This document shows, in pieces, positions 8,002-17,211 of a DNA stretch of 64,000 nucleotides (positions within the stretch are counted from its first letter, which is position 1; each line of letters opens with the position of its first letter). Source of the DNA: Paludibacter sp963678465 (GTDB taxonomy: Bacteria; Bacteroidota; Bacteroidia; Bacteroidales; Paludibacteraceae); contig OY782858.1 in assembly GCA_963678465.1 (NCBI GenBank), positions 310,001 through 374,000 on the forward strand, in the 5' to 3' direction. Both the position numbers and the translations under genes were made by a program. The notes beneath the pieces are model-generated. The model made no database searches and was not told the origin of the DNA. It saw only the letters and a program-made list of their open reading frames with translations.

Positions 8002-8754
8002 ATGATAAATGGGAAAAAAATAATTGTTGTAATGCCAGCTTATAATGCTGAAAAGACATTAGAACAAACTTATGCTGAAATCCCCTTTGATATAGTGGAT
8101 GAAGTGATCCTGACGGATGATTGTAGCAAAGATGATACGATAGCAAAAGCCAAAGAATTGGGATTGAAGGAAGTTCTTATTCATGAAAAAAACAAAGGCT
8201 ATGGCGGAAATCAAAAAACCTGTTACAACCGGGCTTTAGAGTTGGATGCCGACATTGTAATAATGCTGCATCCTGACTATCAGTACACTCCAAAATTAAT
8301 CCATTCAATAGCATATATAATAGCTAACGATCTGTATCCGGTAGTTTTAGCGTCACGTATTTTGGGAAAAGGCGCTCTGAAAGGAGGAATGCCACCAGTT
8401 AAATATATTGCGAACCGATTCCTGACTTTAGCTCAAAATATTTTATTGCGCCAGAAATTATCCGAATACCATTCAGGTTACCGGGCTTTTTCAGCTGATG
8501 TATTGCGTAAAATTAACTACAATGTCAATTCGGATGATTTTGTGTTCGACAACGAAATGTTAGCACAGATTTTCTATGCAGGTTTTGAAATTGCTGAAGT
8601 AACCTGTCCTACTAAGTATTTTGAAGAAGCTTCATCTATCAATTTCAGGCGAAGTGTTATATACGGATTAGGAGTGTTGAAGGTTTCATTTGTATATCGG
8701 TTTTGTAAATGGGGGTTAATGAAGTCCAGATTATATTCGTTAGCGATAAGATAA
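8002..8754 (+). CDS. Glycosyltransferase family 2 (DPM1-like)
   Basis: This 250-residue GT-A fold enzyme starts IIVVMPAYNAEKTLEQTY and has ILTDDCSKDDT at about residues 37-46 for nucleotide-sugar binding, then NKGYGGNQKTCYNRAL and MLHPDYQY in the metal-binding region. It resembles polyprenyl-phosphate mannosyl/glucosyl transferases but has no C-terminal membrane helices. A GT-C-like protein and a GtrA protein follow directly, a combination that usually makes and uses a lipid-linked sugar. The sugar cannot be told from sequence. Confidence 0.8.
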   Translation: MINGKKIIVVMPAYNAEKTLEQTYAEIPFDIVDEVILTDDCSKDDTIAKAKELGLKEVLIHEKNKGYGGNQKTCYNRALELDADIVIMLHPDYQYTPKLIHSIAYIIANDLYPVVLASRILGKGALKGGMPPVKYIANRFLTLAQNILLRQKLSEYHSGYRAFSADVLRKINYNVNSDDFVFDNEMLAQIFYAGFEIAEVTCPTKYFEEASSINFRRSVIYGLGVLKVSFVYRFCKWGLMKSRLYSLAIR

Positions 8755-8778
8755 TGCATTGAAAAATAAATATATATT

Positions 8779-10335
8779 ATGAAAAAGAAACCGCTGTTCC
8801 TGATCATTCTTGCCATTCTTTATGTGATTGTGTATATCTATTCGTTCGATGCCAAGCTGGACTTAAATGGTGACAATGCGAATTACATACGTTTTGCGCG
8901 AAATATAGCCAACGGATTAGGTTATTCCAATGTAACTGCAGCTGGTGTGAGTGCTACTAATTTCTATCCACCGGGTTATCCGGCGTTATTGTCGGTTTTT
9001 ATGAGTCTTGGTATTGATAATCTTTTGTTTTTCAAAATATTAGATGGGGTTTTCTTGCTTTTATCGATTATTGGGATGTTCTTTGTTGTCAAGAATATCA
9101 CACGACAAAAGAATTTAGCATTTGTTATTGCTGTGCTCACCATTTTTTCACCTCTTTTGATGCATTTTTCAAACATGGTGATGTCCGAAATGTTTTATTT
9201 GTTTTGTACTACTGTTTGTTTTCTTAGTTTGTACAAATATTCCGTTCAGAATGACCCCAAGTTTTGGAAGTCACCCTATTTTTATATTGCCATCATTACA
9301 GCGGTAGCAGCCTATCATATACGTACCATTGGGTCGACGCTGATTTTTGCAGTTATCGTATTTTTCGCTTTCCGCAAAGAATGGAAGGCTACTTTGGCGA
9401 GCGTTGCAAGTATAGTGTTGCTAATGATTCCATGGTCGATACGCAATTCATCCCTCGGACTCGAATCGCGCTATTTAGGCACCATAATGACTGTAAATCC
9501 ATGGAGACCCGAAGAAGGCAGCATAAGTAGTGTGAGTGAGCTAATTGCTAAGATGATAAAGAATTTCGACGAAATAGCGATCAAAGGAATAAAAGAAATT
9601 CTCTTTCCATTCATCACCGCTGATTACGAAGCATCTTCCGGCTTTTTTGCCATTATCATCAGTCTTTTAATTTTAGCAGTGCTTTTTTATGGCGCCTGGA
9701 ATTTTGGTAAACTAAAATGGTTTTTTATCTCTTATCTGCTTGCCAATATCGGCTTATTGCTTTTGTGGCACGGAGGTAATGGCAACAGGTATCTGGTTAC
9801 AATAGCTCCGCTGATTTTTGCCCTTTTTTATGTAGGTATTCACGCTTTGTTGGTGCGTTTCCTAAAACTGAAAGAAAAATCCGCGCAGAATGTTCCGTTT
9901 GTATTTTTGCTCATGTTTTTCTTTATGTTTACCCCGCTTCAGTTGAACGCCGGATATGCAAAAGAACCTTACAATCCGGCATTTGAAAATTATTTTACAA
10001 TTGCTAAAACGATGAACGAAAAAGCGCCTAAAAAAACGATCGTTTGTTGTCGTAAGCCCGATTTGTTTATGTTTTATGCTCCCGATATGTTTGCGGTAAA
10101 TTACACATATTCTACCGACCCGAAGACGCTGATTGTGGATTTGATCAATAAAAATGTGGAATATGTGGTATTAGAACAATTGGGATTTGGCTCCACAGGG
10201 CGTTATTTGTTTCCTGCTATTCAGCAAAATTTCGAGTTATTTCCTGTTTATTGGCAATTGCCCAACCCGGATACTTATTTGTTGAAATTTGATCGTAAAA
10301 AGGCCATCGAAAAATTCTTGCCGAATGAGAAATAG
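8779..10335 (+). CDS. Polytopic membrane protein, GT-C/ArnT-like glycosyltransferase
   Basis: The 518-residue protein has about 10-12 hydrophobic helices. Its first periplasmic loop holds the pattern DLNGDNANYIRFARNI followed by NFYPPGYPALL, as in the GT-C (family 39/PMT/ArnT-like) superfamily, where an acidic residue in this loop is catalytic. A soluble C-terminal part (about residues 400-518) follows. It is placed 24 bases after the GT2 gene and overlaps the GtrA gene by 11 bases. It probably transfers a sugar from a polyprenyl phosphate donor to an envelope acceptor. The exact reaction is unknown. Confidence 0.65.
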   Translation: MKKKPLFLIILAILYVIVYIYSFDAKLDLNGDNANYIRFARNIANGLGYSNVTAAGVSATNFYPPGYPALLSVFMSLGIDNLLFFKILDGVFLLLSIIGMFFVVKNITRQKNLAFVIAVLTIFSPLLMHFSNMVMSEMFYLFCTTVCFLSLYKYSVQNDPKFWKSPYFYIAIITAVAAYHIRTIGSTLIFAVIVFFAFRKEWKATLASVASIVLLMIPWSIRNSSLGLESRYLGTIMTVNPWRPEEGSISSVSELIAKMIKNFDEIAIKGIKEILFPFITADYEASSGFFAIIISLLILAVLFYGAWNFGKLKWFFISYLLANIGLLLLWHGGNGNRYLVTIAPLIFALFYVGIHALLVRFLKLKEKSAQNVPFVFLLMFFFMFTPLQLNAGYAKEPYNPAFENYFTIAKTMNEKAPKKTIVCCRKPDLFMFYAPDMFAVNYTYSTDPKTLIVDLINKNVEYVVLEQLGFGSTGRYLFPAIQQNFELFPVYWQLPNPDTYLLKFDRKKAIEKFLPNEK

Positions 10336-10747
10336 TTTTTATAAACTGTTTAAAGTACCAACAAAGAATGCATATGTACAGTTGTTCAGGTATTGTTTTT
10401 CGGGGGGAATTGCTTTTGTAGTCGATTTTTGTATTCTTTTTTTATTGACCGAGTATTTTGCTGTTCATTATTTGTTAGCAGCCTCTCTTGGTTTTCTGGC
10501 CGGATTAATTATAACCTACCTGTTAAGTGTTTTTTGGATATTTGATGAACGTCGCGTTGAGAAAAAAACTTTGGAAATAACGATTTTTGTCACAATTGGT
10601 TTGGTTGGATTGTTGCTTACTTCTGCATTTATGTGGCTTTTCACCTCAGTGCTGTTGTTGCATTATTTGTTTTCTAAAATACTGACAACAGGTATTGTTA
10701 TGGGTTGGAATTTTGTAGCAAAGAAATTTATTCTTTTCAGTAAATAA
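10325..10747 (+). CDS. GtrA-like flippase-type membrane protein
   Basis: With the ATG at 10325 the protein has 140 residues and four hydrophobic segments typical of the GtrA family, beginning LFRYCFSGGIAFVVDFCILF. GtrA proteins are proposed to flip polyprenyl-phosphate sugars across the inner membrane. The start overlaps the end of the GT-C-like gene by 11 bases. The longer in-frame start at 10289 lies deep in that gene and adds an unlikely basic extension. Confidence 0.8.
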   Translation: MRNSFYKLFKVPTKNAYVQLFRYCFSGGIAFVVDFCILFLLTEYFAVHYLLAASLGFLAGLIITYLLSVFWIFDERRVEKKTLEITIFVTIGLVGLLLTSAFMWLFTSVLLLHYLFSKILTTGIVMGWNFVAKKFILFSK

Positions 10748-10784
10748 CAGTAAGTCTGTTTGTGAATGTGTTAAAGTTGCGTTA

Positions 10785-12083
10785 ATGAAAATGAAAAAGG
10801 TATTGATTATAACATATTACTGGATTCCGAGCGGTGGTGCCGGTGTGCAACGCTGGGTGAAATTCACAAAATATTTACGTGATTTTGGCTGGGAACCTGT
10901 GATTTACACCCCCGAAAACCCTGAATATCCATCCGTCGATACTTCTTTCGAACGTGATATTCCTCAAAGCATCGAAGTGATTAAAACGCCGATTTGGGAA
11001 CCATATAATGTGTACCGAAACCTTACCGGTAAAAAAAATGAAGCGATAAATGCCGGGTTTATTTCCGAAAACAAAAAACAGGGCTGGAAAGACAAACTTT
11101 CGATATGGATCAGGGGAAATTTCCTGATTCCAGATCCGCGCCGGTTTTGGATAAAGCCTTCGGTGAAATATCTGACTGCATATCTGAAGAAAAATCCTGT
11201 TGATGCCATTATTACTACCGGTCCGCCTCATTCTATGCATCTGATAGGCCTTGGGTTAAAATCTGCTTTCCCGACAATTCCGTGGGTAGCCGATTTTCGT
11301 GATCCCTGGACGAATATCGATTTTTACAAAGATTTGAATCTTACGCCAATGGCTGATAAAATTCATCATTACTTTGAAAAAGAAGTCATCCGTAATGCCG
11401 ACAGCGTAGTGGTGGTGTCGGGGGGAATGAAGGAGGAATACGAATTAATGCAACCAAAGCATATTCAGGTTATTTCCAACGGGTACGATGCTGATGATTT
11501 GAAAGCAACAACATTAGAATTAGATCATAAATTCACGATATCGCACATAGGTACCCTGAATGCAGCCCGGAATCCGAAAGCAGTTTGGAAAGCGTTGAGC
11601 GAAATTTGTTCAGAATATCCTGAGTTCAAAACTGATATGCAAATTCAGTTAGTGGGCAAAGTTGATTTTTCGGTATTGGAAGATATAAGTTCTTTTGGTT
11701 TGTTCGAAAATCTACTTAAAATTGACTATCTTTCGCATAACGAAGCGATTGCTAAACAGCAAACATCGCAGGTTCTGCTTTTACTGATCAATAATTCGGG
11801 AAATGCGAAGGGAATTCTGACCGGGAAATTTTATGAGTATCTGGCCGCGCAACGTCCGATATTGGCCATTGGGCCTACCGATGGAGATGTAGCAGCTGTT
11901 CTCTCCGAAACCGGTGCCGGAAAAATTATTGATTTTTTAGATGAAATCAACACAAAACAAGCTGTTTTAGAATATTACAAGCGATTTAAATCCGGATCGT
12001 TAAATGTGAAAACCGAATCGGTCGAGCGCTTTTCACGTCGTTCATTAACGGGAGAATTGGCAAAATTATTAAACACTTTATGA
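10785..12083 (+). CDS. Glycosyltransferase, GT4/GT-B type
   Basis: The 432-residue protein opens with VLIITYYWIPSGGAGVQRWVKFTKYL, the glycine-rich N-terminal pattern of GT-B enzymes of the family 1/4 group. It contains DAIITTGPPHSMHLIG and a C-terminal donor domain with KFYEYLAAQRPILAIGP. It probably builds an envelope or exopolysaccharide. Its stop overlaps the wecB start by four bases (ATGA), so the two are translationally coupled. An alternative start is the ATG at 10791. Confidence 0.8.
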   Translation: MKMKKVLIITYYWIPSGGAGVQRWVKFTKYLRDFGWEPVIYTPENPEYPSVDTSFERDIPQSIEVIKTPIWEPYNVYRNLTGKKNEAINAGFISENKKQGWKDKLSIWIRGNFLIPDPRRFWIKPSVKYLTAYLKKNPVDAIITTGPPHSMHLIGLGLKSAFPTIPWVADFRDPWTNIDFYKDLNLTPMADKIHHYFEKEVIRNADSVVVVSGGMKEEYELMQPKHIQVISNGYDADDLKATTLELDHKFTISHIGTLNAARNPKAVWKALSEICSEYPEFKTDMQIQLVGKVDFSVLEDISSFGLFENLLKIDYLSHNEAIAKQQTSQVLLLLINNSGNAKGILTGKFYEYLAAQRPILAIGPTDGDVAAVLSETGAGKIIDFLDEINTKQAVLEYYKRFKSGSLNVKTESVERFSRRSLTGELAKLLNTL

Positions 12084-13150
12084 AAAAAATTATTACAGTA
12101 GTTGGCGCCCGTCCTCAGTTTATTAAGGCTGCCACATTGAGTCGTCAGTTTAAATTGTTGGGAATCGAAGAAAAAATTATTCATACCGGGCAGCATTTCG
12201 ATGCCAATATGTCCGAAATTTTCTTCGATGAAATGGAGATTCCGAAACCGGCTTACCAACTCGATATTCATGGCGTTTCGCATGGCGCTATGACCGGTAG
12301 GATGCTCGAAGGGATAGAAAAGATTTTGATGACCGAGAAGCCCGATGGCGTTTTGGTGTTTGGCGATACCAACTCGACACTTGCCGGTGCGTTGGCAGCA
12401 GCAAAACTACACATTCCGGTCATTCATGTCGAAGCTGGTTTGCGCTCGTTCAATATGGAAATGCCGGAGGAAATAAACAGAATCCTGACCGACCGGATTT
12501 CGAACGCTCTTTTTTGCCCGACCGATACGGCGGTGAACAACCTTATGCGTGAGGGGTTTGATAATATGCCCATTCAAATTATCAAAAATGGTGATGTGAT
12601 GCAGGATGCTGCCATGTATTATGCCGATAAAGCACAACTGAAATCGGACATTATCCGCAAGGCCGGATTGAATAAGTTTGTGTTAGCCACCATTCATCGT
12701 CAGGAAAATACCGACAATCCTGAAAATTTGAAAAATATAATCGAAGGCTTGAACGCCATACACAAAGAAATACCTGTAGTGGTGCCCATGCATCCCCGCA
12801 CGCGAAATATACTGGCTCAGAACTATCAGTTGCCCGATTTCACAATTATCGATCCTGTTGGCTATTTTGACATGATTATGTTGCTGAAATCCTGCGAAAT
12901 GGTTATCACCGACAGTGGTGGAGTGCAGAAAGAAGCTTTCTTTTTTGCGAAACACTGTATTACATTGCGTGAGCAAACAGAATGGGTTGAACTTGTGGAT
13001 AAGGGCTTCAATTTACTTGTGGGAAGCGATATTGATAAACTAAGAGATGCTTTTGAATTTTTCAGAACTAAAAAATCAGATTTTTCGGTAAACTTATATG
13101 GAAATGGTAAAGCCGCTGAAATGGCTGCTGCCGAAATATTCAAAATGTAA
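12080..13150 (+). CDS. wecB: UDP-N-acetylglucosamine 2-epimerase (non-hydrolysing)
   Basis: The enzyme interconverts UDP-GlcNAc and UDP-ManNAc. The 356 residues contain GARPQFIKAA at the N-terminus, VFGDTNSTLAGALAA, HVEAGLRSFNMEMPEEINR and HRQENTDNPENL, all conserved family motifs. It overlaps the GT4 gene by four bases, so ManNAc or a derivative is probably a unit of the glycan made by this cluster. Confidence 0.9.
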   Translation: MKKIITVVGARPQFIKAATLSRQFKLLGIEEKIIHTGQHFDANMSEIFFDEMEIPKPAYQLDIHGVSHGAMTGRMLEGIEKILMTEKPDGVLVFGDTNSTLAGALAAAKLHIPVIHVEAGLRSFNMEMPEEINRILTDRISNALFCPTDTAVNNLMREGFDNMPIQIIKNGDVMQDAAMYYADKAQLKSDIIRKAGLNKFVLATIHRQENTDNPENLKNIIEGLNAIHKEIPVVVPMHPRTRNILAQNYQLPDFTIIDPVGYFDMIMLLKSCEMVITDSGGVQKEAFFFAKHCITLREQTEWVELVDKGFNLLVGSDIDKLRDAFEFFRTKKSDFSVNLYGNGKAAEMAAAEIFKM

Positions 13151-13271
13151 TTGAATAAAATAGCATAGTCGCAGAAACTACCTGCATTTTTGCTTTTGGA
13201 TGACATAAATCCGAAAACTGAGGGTGGCTATGCATTTGGCCGACGCAGGACGGTATTTCAATCTTTTTTTG

Positions 13272-13279
13272 TACTTTTG
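13272..13279 (+). promoter_or_regulatory. Candidate -7 element for the kinase-RapZ/murU operon
   Basis: TACTTTTG fits TAnnTTTG. No TTG is present at the ideal upstream spacing. It lies 56 bases before the ATG at 13335 and inside the longer reading frame that begins at 13224, which argues for the downstream start. Confidence 0.4.
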
Positions 13280-13334
13280 TGACAACGGCCAATCAATTGT
13301 CGATTCAACCAAATTGAAATTAAATGCTCTTAAA

Positions 13335-14762
13335 ATGAATGAATTAGAAATATTATTCCAACAGTATACCGGCGAAAAACTATTGTCGAAAGACGAACTT
13401 TCGGCTTCCGGATCCAATCGTCGCTATTTTCGGCTCGAGAGTAAAAAAACATCAATTATTGGTGTGGCCGGCACTTCGATAGACGAAAACAGAGCCTTCA
13501 TTCAGATGGCAAAGCATTTCTATTCAAAAGGTTTGCCTGTTCCACAATTTCTGAATCAAACACCCGATGGATTGTTCTATATTCAGGAAGATCTAGGCGA
13601 TATCTTGCTTTTCGATTATATTGCTGAAGGTAGGAAAACGGGTGTTTTTTGTGAACCAGAGAAGGAAATGCTCCGAAAAACAATGCGTATATTGCCAATG
13701 GTGCAAGTGAAAGGCGCTGACGATTTCGATTTCTCGGTATGTTACCCTCAACCCGAATTCAACGAACGTTCCATTCTTTGGGATTTGAATTATTTCAAAT
13801 ATTGTTTTTTGAAATCAACAGGGCTTGAGTTTCAGGAGGACAGGCTTGAAGACGATTTTTCAAAACTATCGAAAATTTTACTTCGTTCAAAGACAAATAC
13901 CTTTATGTATCGCGATTTTCAGAGTCGTAATGTGATGATAAAGGATGAAAAACCTTATTTTATTGATTTTCAGGGAGGTCGTAAAGGTCCTTTGTATTAC
14001 GATGTAGCTTCGTTTTTGTGGCAGGCCAAAGCCAAATACAGCGATGAACTGCGTGAAGAATTGTTGCAGGAATATCTGACTGCGTTACAGGAATTAATGC
14101 CTGTGGACGAAGCCGATTTTCGAAATCAATTAAAGCATTATGTGCTTTTCCGCACTTTGCAGGTACTTGGTGCTTATGGTTTCAGGGGTTATTTTGAAAA
14201 AAAACCTCATTTCCTGCAAAGTATTCCGTTTGCGCTCGAAAATCTTCGTATCATTCTGAGAGACGAAATAGAAGGCTACCCTTATCTGCTTGGTATTCTG
14301 AAACAAATGACTGAGCTGAAACAGTTTCGTGAAGTTTCTGTACGTAAACCATTGGTAGTGAAAATCTATAGTTTTTCTTTCAAAAAGGGGATTCCGCATG
14401 ATGATTCAGGCAACGGAGGCGGTTTTGTTTTCGATTGTCGTGCAGTGAATAATCCGGGTAAATATGAGCGCTATGCTCATTCAACCGGTCTTGACGAGTC
14501 GGTGATTCAGTTCCTCGAAGAAGATGGTGAAATTATAACTTTCCTCGAGAATGCCTATAGTTTGGTGGATGCTTCGGTGAAACGGTACAAGGATCGAGGG
14601 TTTACACATCTGATGGTTAGTTTTGGATGTACCGGAGGTCAGCATCGTTCGGTATATTCGGCTCAAAAAATGGCCGAACATATCAATGCTGTTTTTGGTG
14701 TGGAGGTTCAACTGATTCATCGTGAGCAAAATAAAGAACAAATTTTTGCAAGTAAATATTGA
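13335..14762 (+). CDS. Sugar kinase (AmgK/APH-like) fused to RapZ C-terminal domain
   Basis: The 475-residue protein has two parts. Residues 1 to about 325 form an aminoglycoside-phosphotransferase-fold kinase with the catalytic loop YRDFQSRNVM (about 190-199) and metal-binding IDFQGGRKGP (about 210-219), as in AmgK, which phosphorylates MurNAc/GlcNAc at C1. Residues of about 339-475 match the C-terminal domain of RapZ: VFDCRAVNNPGKYE, GFTHLMVSFGCTGGQHRSV. In E. coli that domain is reported to sense glucosamine-6-phosphate. A MurU-like gene follows after 9 bases, supporting the amino-sugar salvage role. The in-frame ATG at 13224 is less likely because a -7 element lies inside that extension. 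Confidence 0.75.
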   Translation: MNELEILFQQYTGEKLLSKDELSASGSNRRYFRLESKKTSIIGVAGTSIDENRAFIQMAKHFYSKGLPVPQFLNQTPDGLFYIQEDLGDILLFDYIAEGRKTGVFCEPEKEMLRKTMRILPMVQVKGADDFDFSVCYPQPEFNERSILWDLNYFKYCFLKSTGLEFQEDRLEDDFSKLSKILLRSKTNTFMYRDFQSRNVMIKDEKPYFIDFQGGRKGPLYYDVASFLWQAKAKYSDELREELLQEYLTALQELMPVDEADFRNQLKHYVLFRTLQVLGAYGFRGYFEKKPHFLQSIPFALENLRIILRDEIEGYPYLLGILKQMTELKQFREVSVRKPLVVKIYSFSFKKGIPHDDSGNGGGFVFDCRAVNNPGKYERYAHSTGLDESVIQFLEEDGEIITFLENAYSLVDASVKRYKDRGFTHLMVSFGCTGGQHRSVYSAQKMAEHINAVFGVEVQLIHREQNKEQIFASKY

Positions 14763-14771
14763 TTGTCGCTG

Positions 14772-15515
14772 ATGAAAGCATTAATTTTTGCCGCTGGTCT
14801 TGGTACCCGCCTCAAACCGCTGACTGATACAATGCCTAAAGCACTGGTGCCCATTGATGGAAAACCTTTGCTGGAGCATGTTATTTTAAAACTTAAAGCT
14901 GCCGGATTCAGTCAAATCATTATCAATGTTCATCATTTCCCGGATCAGATCATTGATTTTTTGAAATCGAAAAATAACTTTGATTTACGAATCGAAGTTT
15001 CAGACGAACGCGACAAATTGCTCGATACCGGTGGAGGAGTAAAAAAAGCAAAGTGGTTTTTCGACGATGGGAAGCCCTTTTTGGTTCACAATGTCGATAT
15101 CCTTTCCAATATTGATTTACAGTCGCTTTATCAACAACATTTGGAGACCTTGCCACTCGCCACTTTGGTGGTTAGTGAGCGTGATACTTTTCGCTATTTT
15201 CTTTTCGATGAAGAAGCCCGATTGAAGGGTTGGATAAACGAAAAAACCGGCGAAGTACGACCAGAAAATCTTGCGAATACAGAACTATTCAATAAACTTG
15301 CTTTTTCAGGTATTCAGGTGCTTTCGCCCGATGTGTTTAAATTGATGGATCATTTTTCGGATCATTTTTCGATCGTTGATTTTTATCTTCGAAATGCAGC
15401 TCAGCAGAAGATAAAAGCATATGTCCCCCATGCATTAAAGATGATCGATGTAGGCAAACTAAACGTGTTGACTGAAGCTGAACAATTTGTAAGGAATGAC
15501 CAAAACAGCAAATAG
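14772..15515 (+). CDS. murU: Nucleotidyltransferase, MurU-like
   Basis: The 247-residue sugar-phosphate nucleotidyltransferase begins with ALIFAAGLGTRLKPLTD and TMPKALVPIDGKPLLEH, then LDTGGGVKKAKWFF, HNVDIL and MIDVGKLNVLTEAEQF. It is closest in layout to MurU (MurNAc-1-phosphate uridylyltransferase). Together with the upstream AmgK-like kinase it would convert salvaged MurNAc to UDP-MurNAc, bypassing the first steps of peptidoglycan synthesis. A general glucose-1-phosphate transferase cannot be excluded. The ATG at 14772 is preferred over the TTG at 14763. The stop abuts an IS982 remnant. Confidence 0.7.
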   Translation: MKALIFAAGLGTRLKPLTDTMPKALVPIDGKPLLEHVILKLKAAGFSQIIINVHHFPDQIIDFLKSKNNFDLRIEVSDERDKLLDTGGGVKKAKWFFDDGKPFLVHNVDILSNIDLQSLYQQHLETLPLATLVVSERDTFRYFLFDEEARLKGWINEKTGEVRPENLANTELFNKLAFSGIQVLSPDVFKLMDHFSDHFSIVDFYLRNAAQQKIKAYVPHALKMIDVGKLNVLTEAEQFVRNDQNSK

Positions 15516-15688
15516 TATTTCTATTTAAAAGTTTGTTTATCATTTGAATAACAGTCAAAGCTGTGATTTTAGATAAACTTCTTTTTTTTTTGTAACTATC
15601 AAAAGTCTTAGCGTAGCTTCGACGAATCAAGAACTGGTCGCAAAGCTGAGAAAAAAGTGTTTCAATACGTTTTCTTGTTTTTCTAAAG
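15516..15688 (-). mobile_element. IS982-family transposase C-terminal remnant (left copy)
   Basis: Read on the minus strand, the segment encodes RKTRKRIETLFSQLCDQFLI, then RRSYAKTFDSYKKKRSLSK and ALTVIQMINKLL, the C-terminal part of an IS982-type transposase. About 70 bases at 15618-15687 match the plus-strand copy near 42.7 kb with a single mismatch. The upstream part of the transposase and recognisable terminal repeats are missing. It begins directly after the murU stop. Confidence 0.8.
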
Positions 15689-15788
15689 ATATTTCAAATC
15701 CATAGGGGTTCCGGTGGCTTGTCGACCGGTTGAATGACCAGAATTATTGAAAAAATTGATGCAAAATTAATTGATTTTTAAGAAACAA

Positions 15789-15824
15789 AAAAAGACTCGC
15801 AGTAGTATTACAGCGAGTCTTTTT
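15789..15824. terminator. Bidirectional terminator downstream of the AmpG-like gene
   Basis: AAAAAGACTCGC and GCGAGTCTTTTT form a perfect 12-bp stem with a 12-base loop. The A- and T-rich flanks allow it to work for both the murU operon and the minus-strand permease operon. Confidence 0.9.
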
Positions 15825-15845
15825 TAATTAATAACCAATAGATAA

Positions 15846-17135
15846 TTATGATTCAACAGATCCGGATTGATCATCAGGTTGTTGATTGTTGAAAGGAGCC
15901 AGATAAGTTATCAGAAATGAAGGAATGGTAGCAACCAAAACCCAAATAAAAAATAGTTTATATCCGAGAAAGTCGCTGATGTAACCACTCACCATTGACG
16001 GAATCATAAATCCAAGCGCCATAATTCCATCGGCAAAAGCGTAATGAGCCATTTTGTATTTTCCCGGTGCAATTTGCTGCATTATGTAAAGTATAAGGCC
16101 TACAAAACCGAAACCGTAACCAAAGTATTCAACAATTACCGCCGTGGCAACTATATATAGATTTTCGGGTTGAAAATAGGCCAAAAGCGCATACATTACA
16201 AAAGGAATATTAAACGAGGCACATAGAATCATCAAGGTTTTCTTCAAGCCTCGTTTCGAAGTAAAATAGCCCGCCAGAACAGAGCCCAAGACAAAAGCCG
16301 CTGCCCCAAAAATTCCGTAAATCATTCCAATTTCTGATGTTGACAAACCCAATCCACCTTGCTCATGCGTTGCCTTAAAAAATAATGGGGCAATTTTTAT
16401 TGCAAATCCTTCAGCAAAACGGTATAAAATTACAAAACCAATACTTAATAAGATGTTTTTTTTCTGGAAAAAAGTTTTTGCCACGTCTTTCAACGTTTCA
16501 ATGCCTTCCTTTAAAGATTTAACTTGAGTAGAAGAGCCGCCCGATGGCAACATTTTCATGTGATAGACCGACAGTGAAACCATAATAATCCCATAAATCC
16601 CCATCACAATCATCCACGCATGAACTACTCCTAACCTTTGTTCAAGTTCGCCAGCCAAATACACTAAAGCACCACCCGATAAAATTTTTGCGACGTTATA
16701 AAAGGCTCCCTGCCAACCAACATATTTTGCCTGATCTGTAGGAGAAAGTTCATTCAGATAAATACCAACAGTAGCAATATCATGTGTGGCACCGCTAAAC
16801 GCAATAATTGCCATAAAGGCTATGGCGAAACTAAAAAAATGAGGTAATTGCAATGAAAATGCAACCAAAGCAAATGTTATTCCGGTAAGCATCTGCGTTG
16901 CCACTACGAAGTGTTTTTTTGTTTTGAACATTTCCAACAGCGGACTCCATAGCGGTTTTAATGTCCATGGAATCATGACCAAAGTCGTCCAGAAAGCAAT
17001 TTTAGCATCTGAGATTCCTAAGTTTTTAAACATAAGTGAAGAGGCTGCTGCAATGGCAACAAATGGTAGCCCCATGGCAAAATAAACGGAAGGCACCCAA
17101 GATGCTGGATGATGATTTTTTAAAATATTGAACAT
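15846..17135 (-). CDS. MFS permease, AmpG/PAT-like
   Basis: The 429-residue protein has about 12 membrane segments. Its N-terminal pattern YFAMGLPFVAIAAAS, then WTLKPLWSPLLEMFKTKK and SGATHDIATVGIYLNEL, recalls AmpG, the inner-membrane importer of GlcNAc-anhydroMurNAc muropeptides. Bacteroidetes relatives are found in glycan loci and may import other oligosaccharides. It is the second gene of a minus-strand operon with the ROK regulator, 76 bases downstream of it. The substrate is unproven. Confidence 0.7.
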   Translation of the reverse strand: MFNILKNHHPASWVPSVYFAMGLPFVAIAAASSLMFKNLGISDAKIAFWTTLVMIPWTLKPLWSPLLEMFKTKKHFVVATQMLTGITFALVAFSLQLPHFFSFAIAFMAIIAFSGATHDIATVGIYLNELSPTDQAKYVGWQGAFYNVAKILSGGALVYLAGELEQRLGVVHAWMIVMGIYGIIMVSLSVYHMKMLPSGGSSTQVKSLKEGIETLKDVAKTFFQKKNILLSIGFVILYRFAEGFAIKIAPLFFKATHEQGGLGLSTSEIGMIYGIFGAAAFVLGSVLAGYFTSKRGLKKTLMILCASFNIPFVMYALLAYFQPENLYIVATAVIVEYFGYGFGFVGLILYIMQQIAPGKYKMAHYAFADGIMALGFMIPSMVSGYISDFLGYKLFFIWVLVATIPSFLITYLAPFNNQQPDDQSGSVES

Positions 17136-17211
17136 TATCAGGTTATAAAAAAGTTTTGGGTTTTGAATTATTTACCTATTGCTAATCAAATTACCAATTA
17201 TGAATTATAAA

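Noticed and set aside
13224..13334. Upstream start for the kinase-RapZ protein
   Set aside because: A TACTTTTG promoter-like element lies within it and the added residues do not resemble the kinase family. ATG 13335 fits better.
13335..14762. Aminoglycoside resistance phosphotransferase
   Set aside because: The fold is shared, but the RapZ-type domain and the murU neighbour point to amino-sugar metabolism rather than drug modification.
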